Origin: Paenibacillus typhae
Lineage (GTDB): Bacteria; Bacillota; Bacilli; Paenibacillales; Paenibacillaceae
DNA length: 64,000 nucleotides
Direction of reading: 5' to 3'
Assembly (NCBI RefSeq): GCF_900099765.1
Contig: NZ_FNDX01000008.1
Coordinates: 142,852-206,851 of the forward strand
Shown: positions 1-8,265 of the stretch, in pieces
Layout of the letters: each line of letters begins with the position of its first letter
Position numbering within the stretch: position 1 is the stretch's first letter
Made by a program: the position numbers and the translations under genes
Notes under the pieces: model-generated
Seen by the model: the letters and a program-made list of their open reading frames with translations, nothing else
Told to the model about the DNA's origin: nothing
Database searches by the model: none

Positions 1-1326
1 GAGGATCTGCGCATGAGCACCGGCTTCCGCATCGAGCCTGCGATTTCCAGCCGGGACGAGCTGACCCGGGCGATTGCCCGCCACTACGGCATGCGGGATT
101 CGATGAGCCAGATGATGGTGGAGCTGCCCTCGCAGGAAGAGATCGAAGAAACCGAGATTACGGATGAAGATTCGCCGATTGTGCGGCTTGTGAACCAGAT
201 GATTCAGCAGGCCGTTTCGCTCAGAGCTTCGGATATCCATGTGGACCCGGGTGAAAATAACCTGTCCATCCGCTACCGGATTGATGGAACGCTGCGTACA
301 GAGCGGATCATCCCGAAGCAGATGCAGGGGTTCATTACAGCCAGACTCAAGATCATGGCCAAGCTTAACATTGCCGAGCGGCGCCTGCCGCAGGACGGCC
401 GGATCAAGATGCAGTTTGATTATAAAATGGTCGACATCCGCGTATCCTCGCTGCCGACGATGCACGGCGAGAAGATTGTACTCCGGCTGCTTGATCTGAG
501 CACCGGGGTGAAGACGATCGACAGTCTGGGATTCAGCGACTGGAATGCCGCAGCGTTTCAGGATATGATCAGCAAGCCTTACGGTATTATCCTGATTACC
601 GGGCCTACAGGCAGCGGTAAATCTACTACGCTATATGCGGCACTTAATCAGTTAAATACCGAAAGCGCCAATATAATAACAATCGAAGATCCGGTGGAGT
701 ATCAGCTGGAAGGGGTCAACCAGGTACACGTGAATCCGGCGATCGGTCTGACCTTTGCCGCTGGACTACGTTCCATTCTGCGGCAGGACCCGAACATCGT
801 TATGGTAGGGGAAATCCGCGATACCGACACTGCTGAAATTGCTGTGCGGGCCTCGCTTACCGGGCATCTGGTATTGTCCACGCTGCATACGAATGATGCG
901 GTGAGTACGATTCTGCGGCTGCGGGATATGGGCGTAGAGCCCTATCTGATCGCCTCCTCGCTGCTGGGGGTAGTTGCCCAGCGTCTGGTCCGCAAAATCT
1001 GCCCGGATTGCCGGGAAGAGCATGCGCCGACCGAGCAGGAATCGATCATGTTGCGCCGGTACGGCCTGCCAGACCGGGTTATTTATCGCGGCAGAGGCTG
1101 CGGCAGCTGTAATAATACCGGCTTTAGGGGCCGGGTCGCGATTCATGAGGTATTAACCATTAACGATCATCTGCGCCAGATGATTACTGATTCTGCATCC
1201 GTCGAGGAACTTCGGGCGGCTGGCAGAGCTCAGGGCATGGTGCATTTGATGGAAGATGGATTCCTCAAGGTTTCCAAAGGCATAACCACCCTGCAGGAGG
1301 TTATGCGTGAGACGGTGTCGCATTAG
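1..1326 (+). CDS. pilB: Type IV pilus assembly ATPase PilB (GspE family), 5' end outside window
   Basis: This is the extension ATPase that powers pilin polymerisation from the cytoplasmic face of the pilus machine. The frame is open from base 1, and the first residues look like the end of an N-terminal MshEN-type domain, so the ATG at 13 is probably internal and about 100 or more residues lie upstream of the window. Walker A GPTGSGKST is at bases 601-627. A Walker B/Asp-box segment (RQDPNIVMVGEIRD) follows, and two CxxC pairs (CPDC, CGSC) near bases 1003-1113 form the zinc-binding element typical of PilB/GspE and absent from PilT. It is followed by pilT after 19 bases and is part of one operon running to pilO. 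Confidence 0.93.
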   Translation, partial: EDLRMSTGFRIEPAISSRDELTRAIARHYGMRDSMSQMMVELPSQEEIEETEITDEDSPIVRLVNQMIQQAVSLRASDIHVDPGENNLSIRYRIDGTLRTERIIPKQMQGFITARLKIMAKLNIAERRLPQDGRIKMQFDYKMVDIRVSSLPTMHGEKIVLRLLDLSTGVKTIDSLGFSDWNAAAFQDMISKPYGIILITGPTGSGKSTTLYAALNQLNTESANIITIEDPVEYQLEGVNQVHVNPAIGLTFAAGLRSILRQDPNIVMVGEIRDTDTAEIAVRASLTGHLVLSTLHTNDAVSTILRLRDMGVEPYLIASSLLGVVAQRLVRKICPDCREEHAPTEQESIMLRRYGLPDRVIYRGRGCGSCNNTGFRGRVAIHEVLTINDHLRQMITDSASVEELRAAGRAQGMVHLMEDGFLKVSKGITTLQEVMRETVSH

Positions 1327-1345
1327 AGCTTAGGGGGAGACAAAA

Positions 1346-2395
1346 GTGCCAGCCTTTTCATGGGATATTGTTCAATTGCTATATATGGCCTTTGCTTCCA
1401 AGGCTTCTGACTTGCATATTTCTGTAGGTTCACCTCCGGTCATGCGGATTGACGGAAAGCTGCTGCCGCTAGAAGGAGAAAGGGTTAGTTCGGAGGAAGC
1501 GGCTTATATGGCTGATTTGCTGCTGGGGAGTGAGAGAAGCGTGGAGTTCCGCAATAAAGGGGAATTCGACTTTTCTTATCCGCTGGATGACGGAGTAAGA
1601 TACCGCGTGAATGTATACCGGCAGCGCGGTCAGGTCAGCATTGCTGCACGTTCCATACCGGCTCAGATTCCCAGCATGGAGCAGCTGTCACTGCCGGGAG
1701 TGCTTTCCGGACTTGCAATGAAACCCCAAGGTCTCATTCTGGTGACTGGCCCTACAGGCAGCGGCAAATCGTCAACCCTTGCTGCCATGCTGAATTATAT
1801 TAACCGGACGGCCAGCAAACACATTGTTACGCTGGAAGATCCGATAGAGTTCCTGCACAGTCATGGGACATGCCTGATTGATCAGCGGGAAGTGGGCAGT
1901 GATACCGGCAGCTTTGCCAGCGGTTTAAGGGCGGTGCTCCGCCAGGACCCGGATGTCATTCTGGTCGGAGAAATGCGTGATCTGGAGACGATCTCTGCGG
2001 CGGTTACAGCGGCTGAGACGGGACATCTGGTCATGGCTACGCTGCATACAACCGATGCGCCGCAGACGATTGACCGGATCATCGACACGTTCCCGGGGCA
2101 TCAGCAGGGGCAAATTCGTTCGCAGCTGGCATCGGTGCTGTTGGCGGTTCTTTCGCAGCGGCTGTTTCCGCGGGCTGGCGGCAAGGGGCGGCTGTGCTCT
2201 ACCGAGCTGCTAATTAATACACCGGCGGTGGCTAATCTGATCCGGACGGAGAAGACCCATCAGATCAAAAATGTAATGCAGACCAGCCGTGCGATCGGCA
2301 TGCACACCCTGGAGATGAATATACGCGAGCAATTACAGCTGGGGCTGATCCAGCCTGAAGCTGCCAGAGGTTATCTCACGGAGGTGAGCGGCTGA
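1346..2395 (+). CDS. pilT: Pilus retraction ATPase PilT
   Basis: PilT is the hexameric cytoplasmic ATPase that depolymerises type IV pili and drives twitching or DNA uptake. The start is GTG at 1346, placed by a good ribosome binding site (AGGGGGAGA, 1332-1340). The 349 residues match the usual PilT length. Visible motifs are the N-terminal SDLHIS segment, Walker A GPTGSGKSS (bases 1750-1776), the RQDPDVILVGEMRD Walker B region, and the PilT hallmark AxxGHLVMATLHT. The zinc-binding CxxC pairs of PilB are absent, which supports PilT rather than a second PilB. Its stop shares one base with the pilC start (TGATG at 2393-2397), implying translational coupling. Confidence 0.95.
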   Translation: MPAFSWDIVQLLYMAFASKASDLHISVGSPPVMRIDGKLLPLEGERVSSEEAAYMADLLLGSERSVEFRNKGEFDFSYPLDDGVRYRVNVYRQRGQVSIAARSIPAQIPSMEQLSLPGVLSGLAMKPQGLILVTGPTGSGKSSTLAAMLNYINRTASKHIVTLEDPIEFLHSHGTCLIDQREVGSDTGSFASGLRAVLRQDPDVILVGEMRDLETISAAVTAAETGHLVMATLHTTDAPQTIDRIIDTFPGHQQGQIRSQLASVLLAVLSQRLFPRAGGKGRLCSTELLINTPAVANLIRTEKTHQIKNVMQTSRAIGMHTLEMNIREQLQLGLIQPEAARGYLTEVSG

Positions 2396-3600
2396 TGCCC
2401 CAGTTCGAGTATCAGGTCCGGACCAGCGCGGGCAAGCAGCTTAAAGGCAAGCTTACTGCTTCAGATAAAGGAACAGCGATGGAGGAGCTGCGCAAGCGGG
2501 GACTGACCGTGTTCTCCCTGGTCGAACAGAAGTCTTCCATCCTGTCGATGGAAATCTACATTGGTAATCCGGTGAAGACCATTCATTTTATTATCTATTG
2601 CCGGCAGTTTGCCACCTTGATGCGCGCTGGAGTATCTATTGTAGATGCTACAAGAATTCTGGCAGAGCAGACTGAGAGCAAGCCGCTCAGCAAAGCGCTG
2701 CAGGATGTTAACTCCAGTCTGCTGCGCGGGGTAGCCTTGTCACAGGCGATTCAGGATCATAAGAAGATTTTTCCGCCGCTGTTCATCAGCATGATCCGGG
2801 CTGGGGAAGAATCGGGTGATCTGGAAGGGACGCTTGAGCGGCTGGCGGTTTATTTTGAGAAGCAGCATACCACTACAGAAAAGATTAAGTCAGCACTGAC
2901 TTATCCGGTGACTGTTGCCGTGATGGCTGTAGCGGCTGTTGTCTATCTGCTGTGGGCTATCGTGCCCCAGTTTGTCAGTATGTTCGAATCCATGAATGCC
3001 GAGCTGCCGGCAATAACCAAGATGGTATTGGCGCTCAGTAAAAGCATTCAGGGGCAATGGTATATATGGCTGATCGTTATCATTCTGCTTGCGGCTGGTT
3101 TTATGATCGCTAAACGGACTGAAAAGGGTGCTTACGCACTCGATTATGCCAAGCTCAAAATTCCTGTATTCGGCAAATTGAATCAGAAGGGTTCAATTGC
3201 ACAGTTTACGCGGACCTTTTCTTCGCTTTATGCGAGCTCGGTCCCCATTCTCCAGGCCTTGTCTATTGTGGAGGAGGTTGCCGGAAACAAGGTGATCGGC
3301 GGATATATCCGCAGTGCTGCGGACTCCCTTAGACAGGGGAAGCCGCTCTCGGAGCCGCTTAAGAAGGCTTGGGTATTCCCGCCGCTGGTCACACAAATGA
3401 TTGCAATTGGTGAGGAGACCGGAGCGCTTGATGAGATGCTCTCCAAGGTAGCGGACTTTTACGAGATGGATGTAGAGAACACGGTGGACCGGCTGAAGTC
3501 GCTGCTGGAGCCTTTGCTTATAGCTTTTTTGGCTGGTGTAGTAGGTGTGATTGTAGCGGCGATTATGCTGCCGATGTTCAGTCTGTACAGTAATATGTGA
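2395..3600 (+). CDS. pilC: Type IV pilus inner-membrane platform protein PilC (GspF family)
   Basis: PilC is the polytopic platform protein that couples PilB and PilT to the growing pilus. The 401 residues fit the family. Two GspF domains are visible: the first around residues 55-185 (FATLMRAGVSIVDATRIL, then GEESGDLEGTLERLA) and the second around 260-390 (FSSLYASSVPILQALSIV, then GEETGALDEMLSKVA). Each is followed by hydrophobic segments, the last one near the C-terminus. The ribosome binding site GGAGGTGAG lies in the end of pilT. A 186-base gap then separates it from the pilin gene. Confidence 0.95.
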   Translation: MPQFEYQVRTSAGKQLKGKLTASDKGTAMEELRKRGLTVFSLVEQKSSILSMEIYIGNPVKTIHFIIYCRQFATLMRAGVSIVDATRILAEQTESKPLSKALQDVNSSLLRGVALSQAIQDHKKIFPPLFISMIRAGEESGDLEGTLERLAVYFEKQHTTTEKIKSALTYPVTVAVMAVAAVVYLLWAIVPQFVSMFESMNAELPAITKMVLALSKSIQGQWYIWLIVIILLAAGFMIAKRTEKGAYALDYAKLKIPVFGKLNQKGSIAQFTRTFSSLYASSVPILQALSIVEEVAGNKVIGGYIRSAADSLRQGKPLSEPLKKAWVFPPLVTQMIAIGEETGALDEMLSKVADFYEMDVENTVDRLKSLLEPLLIAFLAGVVGVIVAAIMLPMFSLYSNM

Positions 3601-3786
3601 GCCATGTGCTCCTTGCATAGATTGAGAGGGGTGACGCCGGGCAGGCGGACCGGGAGCAGAAGCAGGCTCCAGAACCTGCTGGAATAGGACAAGTACATTG
3701 GATGACAGCAACAGGACAGCTAGGAACTCCACAGATAACGGAGTATCGGTCTTATTCAATAACATCAATTATGAGGGGGAATCATC
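3601..3786 (+). other. Leader region of the pilin gene
   Basis: This untranslated 186-base gap between pilC and the pilin is unusually long for the operon. It contains alternative hairpins: GGAGC...GCTCC and AGCAGG...CCTGCT share bases near 3653-3684 and cannot form together. It ends in a strong ribosome binding site (GAGGGGGA, 3773-3780). No convincing promoter hexamers and no known riboswitch consensus were recognised. Confidence 0.35.
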
Positions 3787-4290
3787 ATGTTGGCACAGGC
3801 AATTCGCAAGAAGCTGGGCAAGGCGGGTAAAGAGGAAAAGGGGTTTACGCTGATTGAGTTATTGGCGGTTATTGTTATTTTGGGGGTTATTGCAGTTATT
3901 GCGATTCCTCTAATTGGTAATGTGATTGAAAAATCGAAAAACAACTCGGATGTCGCAACAGCACGGCAAGTTTATGATGCAGCTCGATTATATGTTGTAA
4001 GTGAAAAAAATGGTGATTTTATTGAAAGTATAGCTAACACTGGAGCGGGAGCATCAGGAAGTCATGGATTGATTTTGACAGTAGCCTCAGCTACAGCAAC
4101 AGATGTAACTTTGCAAAGTACTGGTTTCCTAGAGTCACCGATTTATTTGCCTAGTGATAAAACTGAAATAACTTCTGGTACGGTAGAGTTCACCACTACA
4201 GGTGATCTTCTTAAAGTCGATTTAGTAACAAGTTCAGGAACGCATAGCTTCTCAGCGGCTAAAGTAATGGCTGTTGACCCATCTAAGTAA
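3787..4290 (+). CDS. Type IV pilin with prepilin signal (major pilin candidate)
   Basis: This is the secreted structural subunit of the pilus. A short basic leader is followed by the class III prepilin site EEKG/FTLIELLAVIVIL around residues 17-31, with Glu at position +5 after cleavage. The hydrophobic alpha1 helix runs on to IPLIGNVIEKSKNNS. The remaining roughly 110 residues are rich in Thr, Ser and Ala with no cysteine pair, so there is no disulfide D-loop. Codon use differs from the neighbours: bases 3961-4020 are 35% GC against 57% at the start of pilC. Its position behind its own leader and before a terminator suggests the major pilin, but no second pilin is visible for comparison. Confidence 0.88.
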   Translation: MLAQAIRKKLGKAGKEEKGFTLIELLAVIVILGVIAVIAIPLIGNVIEKSKNNSDVATARQVYDAARLYVVSEKNGDFIESIANTGAGASGSHGLILTVASATATDVTLQSTGFLESPIYLPSDKTEITSGTVEFTTTGDLLKVDLVTSSGTHSFSAAKVMAVDPSK

Positions 4291-4320
4291 TTAATGACTA
4301 TATAAAGGTTTTTCTTAATC

Positions 4321-4351
4321 AAAAGGAATCGGAATTCCCGATTCCTTTTTT
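4321..4351 (+). terminator. Intrinsic terminator or attenuator after the pilin gene
   Basis: A perfect 12-bp stem (AAAAGGAATCGG with CCGATTCCTTTT), a 5-base loop and a T-run lie 30 bases after the pilin stop. It sits inside the pil cluster, so it probably limits read-through into pilD and downstream genes and keeps pilin mRNA abundant. Confidence 0.85.
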
Positions 4352-4380
4352 AAAATCCACAGAACAGGAACCCAAACCCC

Positions 4381-5130
4381 ATGACCATTGTTATCGCAGT
4401 ATACATCACGTTTGTCGGCCTGATTCTGGGCTCCTTCTATAATGTAGTAGCGCTGCGGGTGCCGGCGGGGGAGTCGCTGGTGCGGCCGCCGTCGCATTGC
4501 ACGAGCTGCGGGACGCGGCTGACGGCGCGGGATCTGCTGCCGGTGGTAAGCTACATCCTGGCCGGAGGCAAGTGCCGGCACTGCGGGGCAAAGGTGTCAC
4601 CGCTGTATATGCTGGGTGAGGCGGCAACGGGGCTTATGTTCTTATGGATTTATCTGCAGTTTGGGCTAACCGGTCAGGGGATTACCGGATTTGTGCTCGT
4701 CAGCCTGGCCGTAATCGTGACCGTAGCTGACCTGAAATACATGCTGATCCCGAACAAGGTACTGCTGTTTTTTCTGCCGCTGCTTCTGGTGCTGGTGATG
4801 CTGTTTCCGCAAGGGTCATTATGGTCTCATCTGCTGGGAGGCGTAGCCGGGGGTGTTATAATACTGGTGCTGGCACTGCTCGGGGGTATGGGCATGGGGG
4901 ATATGAAGCTGTTCGCGCTGCTGGGCTGGGTGGTCGGTTTTCCCAATGTTATTTTGGCGTTTATGATAGCTTGTGCACTGGGAACGATTGCCGGTGTGGT
5001 GCTGATGCTGCTGGGAAAGGTGAAGCGCAGACAGCCTGTTCCGTTTGGACCGTGGCTGGCGGCCGGATCACTGATTGCATTCGCTTACGGTTCACAACTT
5101 ATCAGCGGTTATCTCGCGCTCATCCGTTAG
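4381..5130 (+). CDS. pilD: Prepilin peptidase / N-methyltransferase PilD
   Basis: This membrane aspartyl protease cleaves the prepilin leader and methylates the new N-terminal Phe. The 249 residues and multi-spanning profile fit the A24 family. The N-terminal domain keeps both zinc-type cysteine pairs (HCTSCG and CRHCG, around residues 38-65). The two catalytic aspartates are in VADLKYMLIPN and GGMGMGDMKL. A weak AGGAA ribosome binding site precedes the ATG. The gene lies after the pilin terminator and 15 bases before the pilMN fusion. Confidence 0.93.
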   Translation: MTIVIAVYITFVGLILGSFYNVVALRVPAGESLVRPPSHCTSCGTRLTARDLLPVVSYILAGGKCRHCGAKVSPLYMLGEAATGLMFLWIYLQFGLTGQGITGFVLVSLAVIVTVADLKYMLIPNKVLLFFLPLLLVLVMLFPQGSLWSHLLGGVAGGVIILVLALLGGMGMGDMKLFALLGWVVGFPNVILAFMIACALGTIAGVVLMLLGKVKRRQPVPFGPWLAAGSLIAFAYGSQLISGYLALIR

Positions 5131-5145
5131 GAGGAACTTTATAGC

Positions 5146-6792
5146 ATGTTTGGAATAGGTAACAAAGCGGCCGGAGTCTCCATTGAGCAGACGGGTATCC
5201 GCTATATCAGCTTCAAGAATAATCAGGCGAAGCAAGTCCATAAAAAAAGGTTCATGCCGCTGCTGCCGGGAATGATTGTAGAGAATCAGGTGGCTGACAG
5301 CGGGGCGCTGCTGGACCGGCTGAAACAATGGGTGAAGACCAAGGGGCTCCGCGGCAGCGCAGTGAACCTGTCAATTCCCCCTTCACAGATGATCATCCGC
5401 AAAATGACGATTCCGAGCACGGCAGAGAAGCAGATCGACCAGCTGGTGAAGCTGGAGGTCGAGACCGGCCTGCATCTGCCCTTCGAGAATCCGGTGTACG
5501 ATTATGTCATTACCGGGCAGAGTGAGAACGAGAGCCAGCTGATTATTTTTGCCGCGCCGCGCAAGGTGGTTCAGGACTACGTGGATGTGCTGGAAGATGC
5601 CGGCCTGAAAATCAAAAGCGTCGAGGTTTCGGCTACCGCGCTGGCACGCAGTATTGTTGCCGGCTACGGGCACTCCTTTAATGAGACGATGCTGATTCAT
5701 CTCGAGCAGTCGCTGCTCGATATTTATATGTTCCGCAGCGGAAATCCGGTATTTATGCGGACAATCAATCTGGTGGATCTGGGCCGGCCGCAGCCGTTGC
5801 CGTTCGATTTAAGCAAAGAGCAGCCGTTTGCCGCTGAAGCCGAGGCGGAAGCAGCTGCTGCGACAGCCTCACAGGATCACTTGTCCGCTGAGCAGATCGT
5901 GGAAATTACAGCGGAAATCTCGCGCATGCTGAGCTTTTACCAGTACAGCCTGCATGACGGCTCAACGCGGATTACGGAGCTGCTGATTACAGGAGCGCCT
6001 GACATGCGCAGAGAGCTGCAGCAGGAGCTGCAGGCGGCACTGCCGGAGCTGGCCATTGCCCCGATTGCCGTTGACCAGTTCGCGGCAGGCGTGAAGCCGG
6101 ACAACAGCTTGAACGATTACCGGGTGGCTGCCGGAGCCGCGCTGCGCGATCCAAAGCTGCGCAATATTAATCTGCTGCCGCGTGAGGACCGCGAGACCAT
6201 TGTCTTTCCGTATCTGGCAGTCACGCTTGCAGCCGTCTGGGTGCTGGGCGCTGTCGGAACAGGGATTTTATACGCTTCTGTCCGCGGAGAGTATGATGAG
6301 CAGCGTGCACAAATACAGAGTGTTCAGGAACAGAATGCAGCCTTGCAGCTTGAGCTGGCCAGTCTGAACAATAGCGGGTCCGGAAGCGGAAGCTTTGACC
6401 GGGCTGTCATTATTGATGCTTTATCCAGGAGCCGGGTAAATGCCGCGGCTGTGCTTAATGAGCTGCAGTCGAAGCTGCCTTACGCCGCAGCAATCCGTGA
6501 GATCAGCTTTTCGTTCCGCGGAGATCTGCTGCTGACCGTGAACTTTACAGATATGGCGCACAGCGGAGCGTACCTGACTTCTCTCCGGGGGATGCCGTTC
6601 GCACGAGAAGTGGCCATTGAAAAGTTAACCGAAGGCGGAGCAGGAACCGGGGCAGCTGGCGGCAGTGTATCCAATCTGATTAAATACACGGCAGTATACC
6701 GTGTGAATATGGCACCAGAAGTCGTAGACCCGTCAGCGGCGGATGTGCAGCCTGCTGCGGAGGAAGGAGCGGATATCAGTGGAACAGATTAA
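5146..6792 (+). CDS. pilMN: PilM-PilN fusion protein, pilus alignment complex
   Basis: This 548-residue protein joins two components that are separate in most Gram-negative bacteria. Residues about 1-335 are an actin-like PilM domain (GVSIEQTGIRYI at the start; long ATPase-fold body with an Ala/Glu-rich insert near 225-245). Residues about 340-548 are PilN: the signature NINLLPRED, one transmembrane helix (around residues 353-373), a coiled coil, then a ferredoxin-like periplasmic-type domain. In PilN the INLLP peptide binds PilM, so the fusion keeps that contact within one chain. A pilMN fusion is known in Clostridioides difficile. Ribosome binding site AGGAGG precedes the ATG. It overlaps pilO by 14 bases. 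Confidence 0.85.
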   Translation: MFGIGNKAAGVSIEQTGIRYISFKNNQAKQVHKKRFMPLLPGMIVENQVADSGALLDRLKQWVKTKGLRGSAVNLSIPPSQMIIRKMTIPSTAEKQIDQLVKLEVETGLHLPFENPVYDYVITGQSENESQLIIFAAPRKVVQDYVDVLEDAGLKIKSVEVSATALARSIVAGYGHSFNETMLIHLEQSLLDIYMFRSGNPVFMRTINLVDLGRPQPLPFDLSKEQPFAAEAEAEAAAATASQDHLSAEQIVEITAEISRMLSFYQYSLHDGSTRITELLITGAPDMRRELQQELQAALPELAIAPIAVDQFAAGVKPDNSLNDYRVAAGAALRDPKLRNINLLPREDRETIVFPYLAVTLAAVWVLGAVGTGILYASVRGEYDEQRAQIQSVQEQNAALQLELASLNNSGSGSGSFDRAVIIDALSRSRVNAAAVLNELQSKLPYAAAIREISFSFRGDLLLTVNFTDMAHSGAYLTSLRGMPFAREVAIEKLTEGGAGTGAAGGSVSNLIKYTAVYRVNMAPEVVDPSAADVQPAAEEGADISGTD

Positions 6793-7378
6793 CAAGTACC
6801 GCTCGCCGATTGTGATGGGGATGCTCATTCTGTTTCTGATTCTGTTTGCTTTTTATATGCTGGCGATCCGTCCGGTAAGCAGTGATATTGCGGTGCAGAG
6901 CAGCGAGCTTTCCATGCTGGAGCTGGAAAGATCCGCCATCGAGAACAAAATCAACGAACTTAAAGGTGCCGGAGATAGCTTAAGTGCAGACGAAGCGACG
7001 GCGCTGGCCGCTATTCCTTCCGGCGACGGCAGCGAGGCGCTGATCAATGATCTGAAGGCGATCGGCGACAGCTCCCATGCCAGACTGAAGGACATCGGCT
7101 TCTCGCTGACAGACACAAGTACAGCAAGTACCTGGGCGGGAGTAGCGGAGGCCTCTGCAGCCGGACTGCAGGAGATCAAGATGACAGCTATCATTGAAGG
7201 CGGATATGCCGAGATTCATGAGTGGCTGAAGCAGCTGAATAAGATGCCACGACTGGTAACAGTTGATTCCTTTGCTTTTCAGCAGCCTTATGAATTTCCG
7301 ACTGCACAGAATCCCGGCAGCATCCTGACGGCAAACGTGGCTTTCACGGCCTACTATCAGGCAGATACACCCGAATAA
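6779..7378 (+). CDS. pilO: PilO-like pilus assembly protein
   Basis: This is a bitopic membrane protein of the PilM-N-O alignment complex. The start is taken as GTG 6779 (199 residues), because GAGGAAGGAGCGG at 6759-6771 is well placed for it; an in-frame ATG at 6743 has no such site. One N-terminal transmembrane helix (about residues 11-30) is followed by a coiled-coil stretch (SELSMLELERSAIENKINELK) and a C-terminal domain ending in a beta-rich segment, the PilO plan. No PilP or secretin follows, as expected in an organism without an outer membrane. The identification rests on position and architecture more than on motifs. Confidence 0.78.
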   Translation: MEQINKYRSPIVMGMLILFLILFAFYMLAIRPVSSDIAVQSSELSMLELERSAIENKINELKGAGDSLSADEATALAAIPSGDGSEALINDLKAIGDSSHARLKDIGFSLTDTSTASTWAGVAEASAAGLQEIKMTAIIEGGYAEIHEWLKQLNKMPRLVTVDSFAFQQPYEFPTAQNPGSILTANVAFTAYYQADTPE

Positions 7379-7415
7379 TCACCGGGTTCAAATCAGCAAA
7401 TAAATGGTGTAGTAT

Positions 7416-7453
7416 ACTCCGTTTTCCCTTTTCGGGAAGGCGGAGTTTTTTTT
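7416..7453 (+). terminator. Terminator of the pil operon
   Basis: ACTCCG pairs with CGGAGT around an inner TTTTCCC/GGGAA stem, followed by eight T. It lies 37 bases after pilO. Confidence 0.85.
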
Positions 7454-7597
7454 GTACTCCCCATACGGAAAATCCGTTTTCATTATTGGAAGGAATGGGT
7501 ATTTTAGCTTACAGGCTGCCGTAAGGTATAGTAGTGAACGCAGCAATGGAAGGTAACACACTCTACTATGAAGCAGAATAAAGAGGAGGAACTTAGG

Positions 7598-8200
7598 ATG
7601 AACAAAAAGTGGATGATCGGTACGCTGGCCTTGTCGCTTGGTCTGGTTTCGGCGGGAAGCGGGGCGCTGGCGGCTACGCCTGCGGCAGGAGATACGGCAA
7701 TAAAAACAGTAGCAGCCTCTGCACCCGGTAAAGAGGGACCTGCCACCATCAATAACTTGACGACGAAAAGCATTATTCCGCTCCTGGTCCATGCCAAGAA
7801 GCTGTACACCTATGCGAGCGGATCAGGCAATTTCCTGGGGGCTGAAAAATTTGACTACAACGGGCTCGAGTACCGCTATCTTTCCAGTGATCTCGGCACC
7901 AGGCAGCAGCTGATGAATTACATAAAAAGAGGATTCACGCACAACGCGGCTGCTTTCTATGTTCAAACGCAATTTCTTGAAATGAAAGGCAGAATGGCCC
8001 AGGTCAACGCAGATGTAGGGAATCATCTCCAGTTCGATAAAGCCACCGCAGTAATGGTCTCCAAAACAGCAACCACAGCAGTATTCGAGCTCAGTGTGCC
8101 CCAGGAGAGCGGGCAGGGGGAGAATGCAGCGGTTGTGGTAAAACTGAAAAAGGTGAGCGGCTATTGGAGAATTGATATGTCACCGGATACTCTATTCTAA
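7598..8200 (+). CDS. Secreted protein resembling IseA (D,L-endopeptidase inhibitor family)
   Basis: This is a 200-residue exported protein. The start at 7598 is chosen for its ribosome binding site (AAGAGGAGGA, 7581-7590); the ATG at 7568 lacks one. It has a clear signal peptide (MNKKWMIGTLALSLG... to an ALAA cleavage region near residue 26). The mature part carries EYRYLSSDLGTRQQLMNYIK and ends with VSGYWRIDMSP, a pattern I associate with the IseA/YoeB family. In Bacillus subtilis IseA binds the active site of NlpC/P60 D,L-endopeptidases and limits autolysis. The family call is from memory of the pattern and is moderate. It is transcribed alone, between two terminators. Confidence 0.55.
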   Translation: MNKKWMIGTLALSLGLVSAGSGALAATPAAGDTAIKTVAASAPGKEGPATINNLTTKSIIPLLVHAKKLYTYASGSGNFLGAEKFDYNGLEYRYLSSDLGTRQQLMNYIKRGFTHNAAAFYVQTQFLEMKGRMAQVNADVGNHLQFDKATAVMVSKTATTAVFELSVPQESGQGENAAVVVKLKKVSGYWRIDMSPDTLF

Positions 8201-8223
8201 GGTGAATTACACAGTAGTTTTAA

Positions 8224-8258
8224 AAAAAGACGGTCAGAGCTGATTCTGGCCGTCTTTT
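8224..8258. terminator. Bidirectional terminator between the IseA-like and VanW genes
   Basis: AAAAGACGGTCAG pairs with CTGGCCGTCTTTT (13 bp, one G-T pair) around an 8-base loop. A-rich and T-rich flanks allow termination in both directions, and the convergent genes end on each side. Confidence 0.85.
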
Positions 8259-8265
8259 GCAGGTG

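Noticed and set aside
3601..3786. c-di-GMP riboswitch before the pilin, as in C. difficile
   Set aside because: The leader has hairpins, but neither GEMM-I nor GEMM-II conserved blocks can be found.
7568..7597. Upstream start of the IseA-like protein
   Set aside because: It would put ten charged residues before the signal peptide and lacks a ribosome binding site; the site lies inside this stretch.
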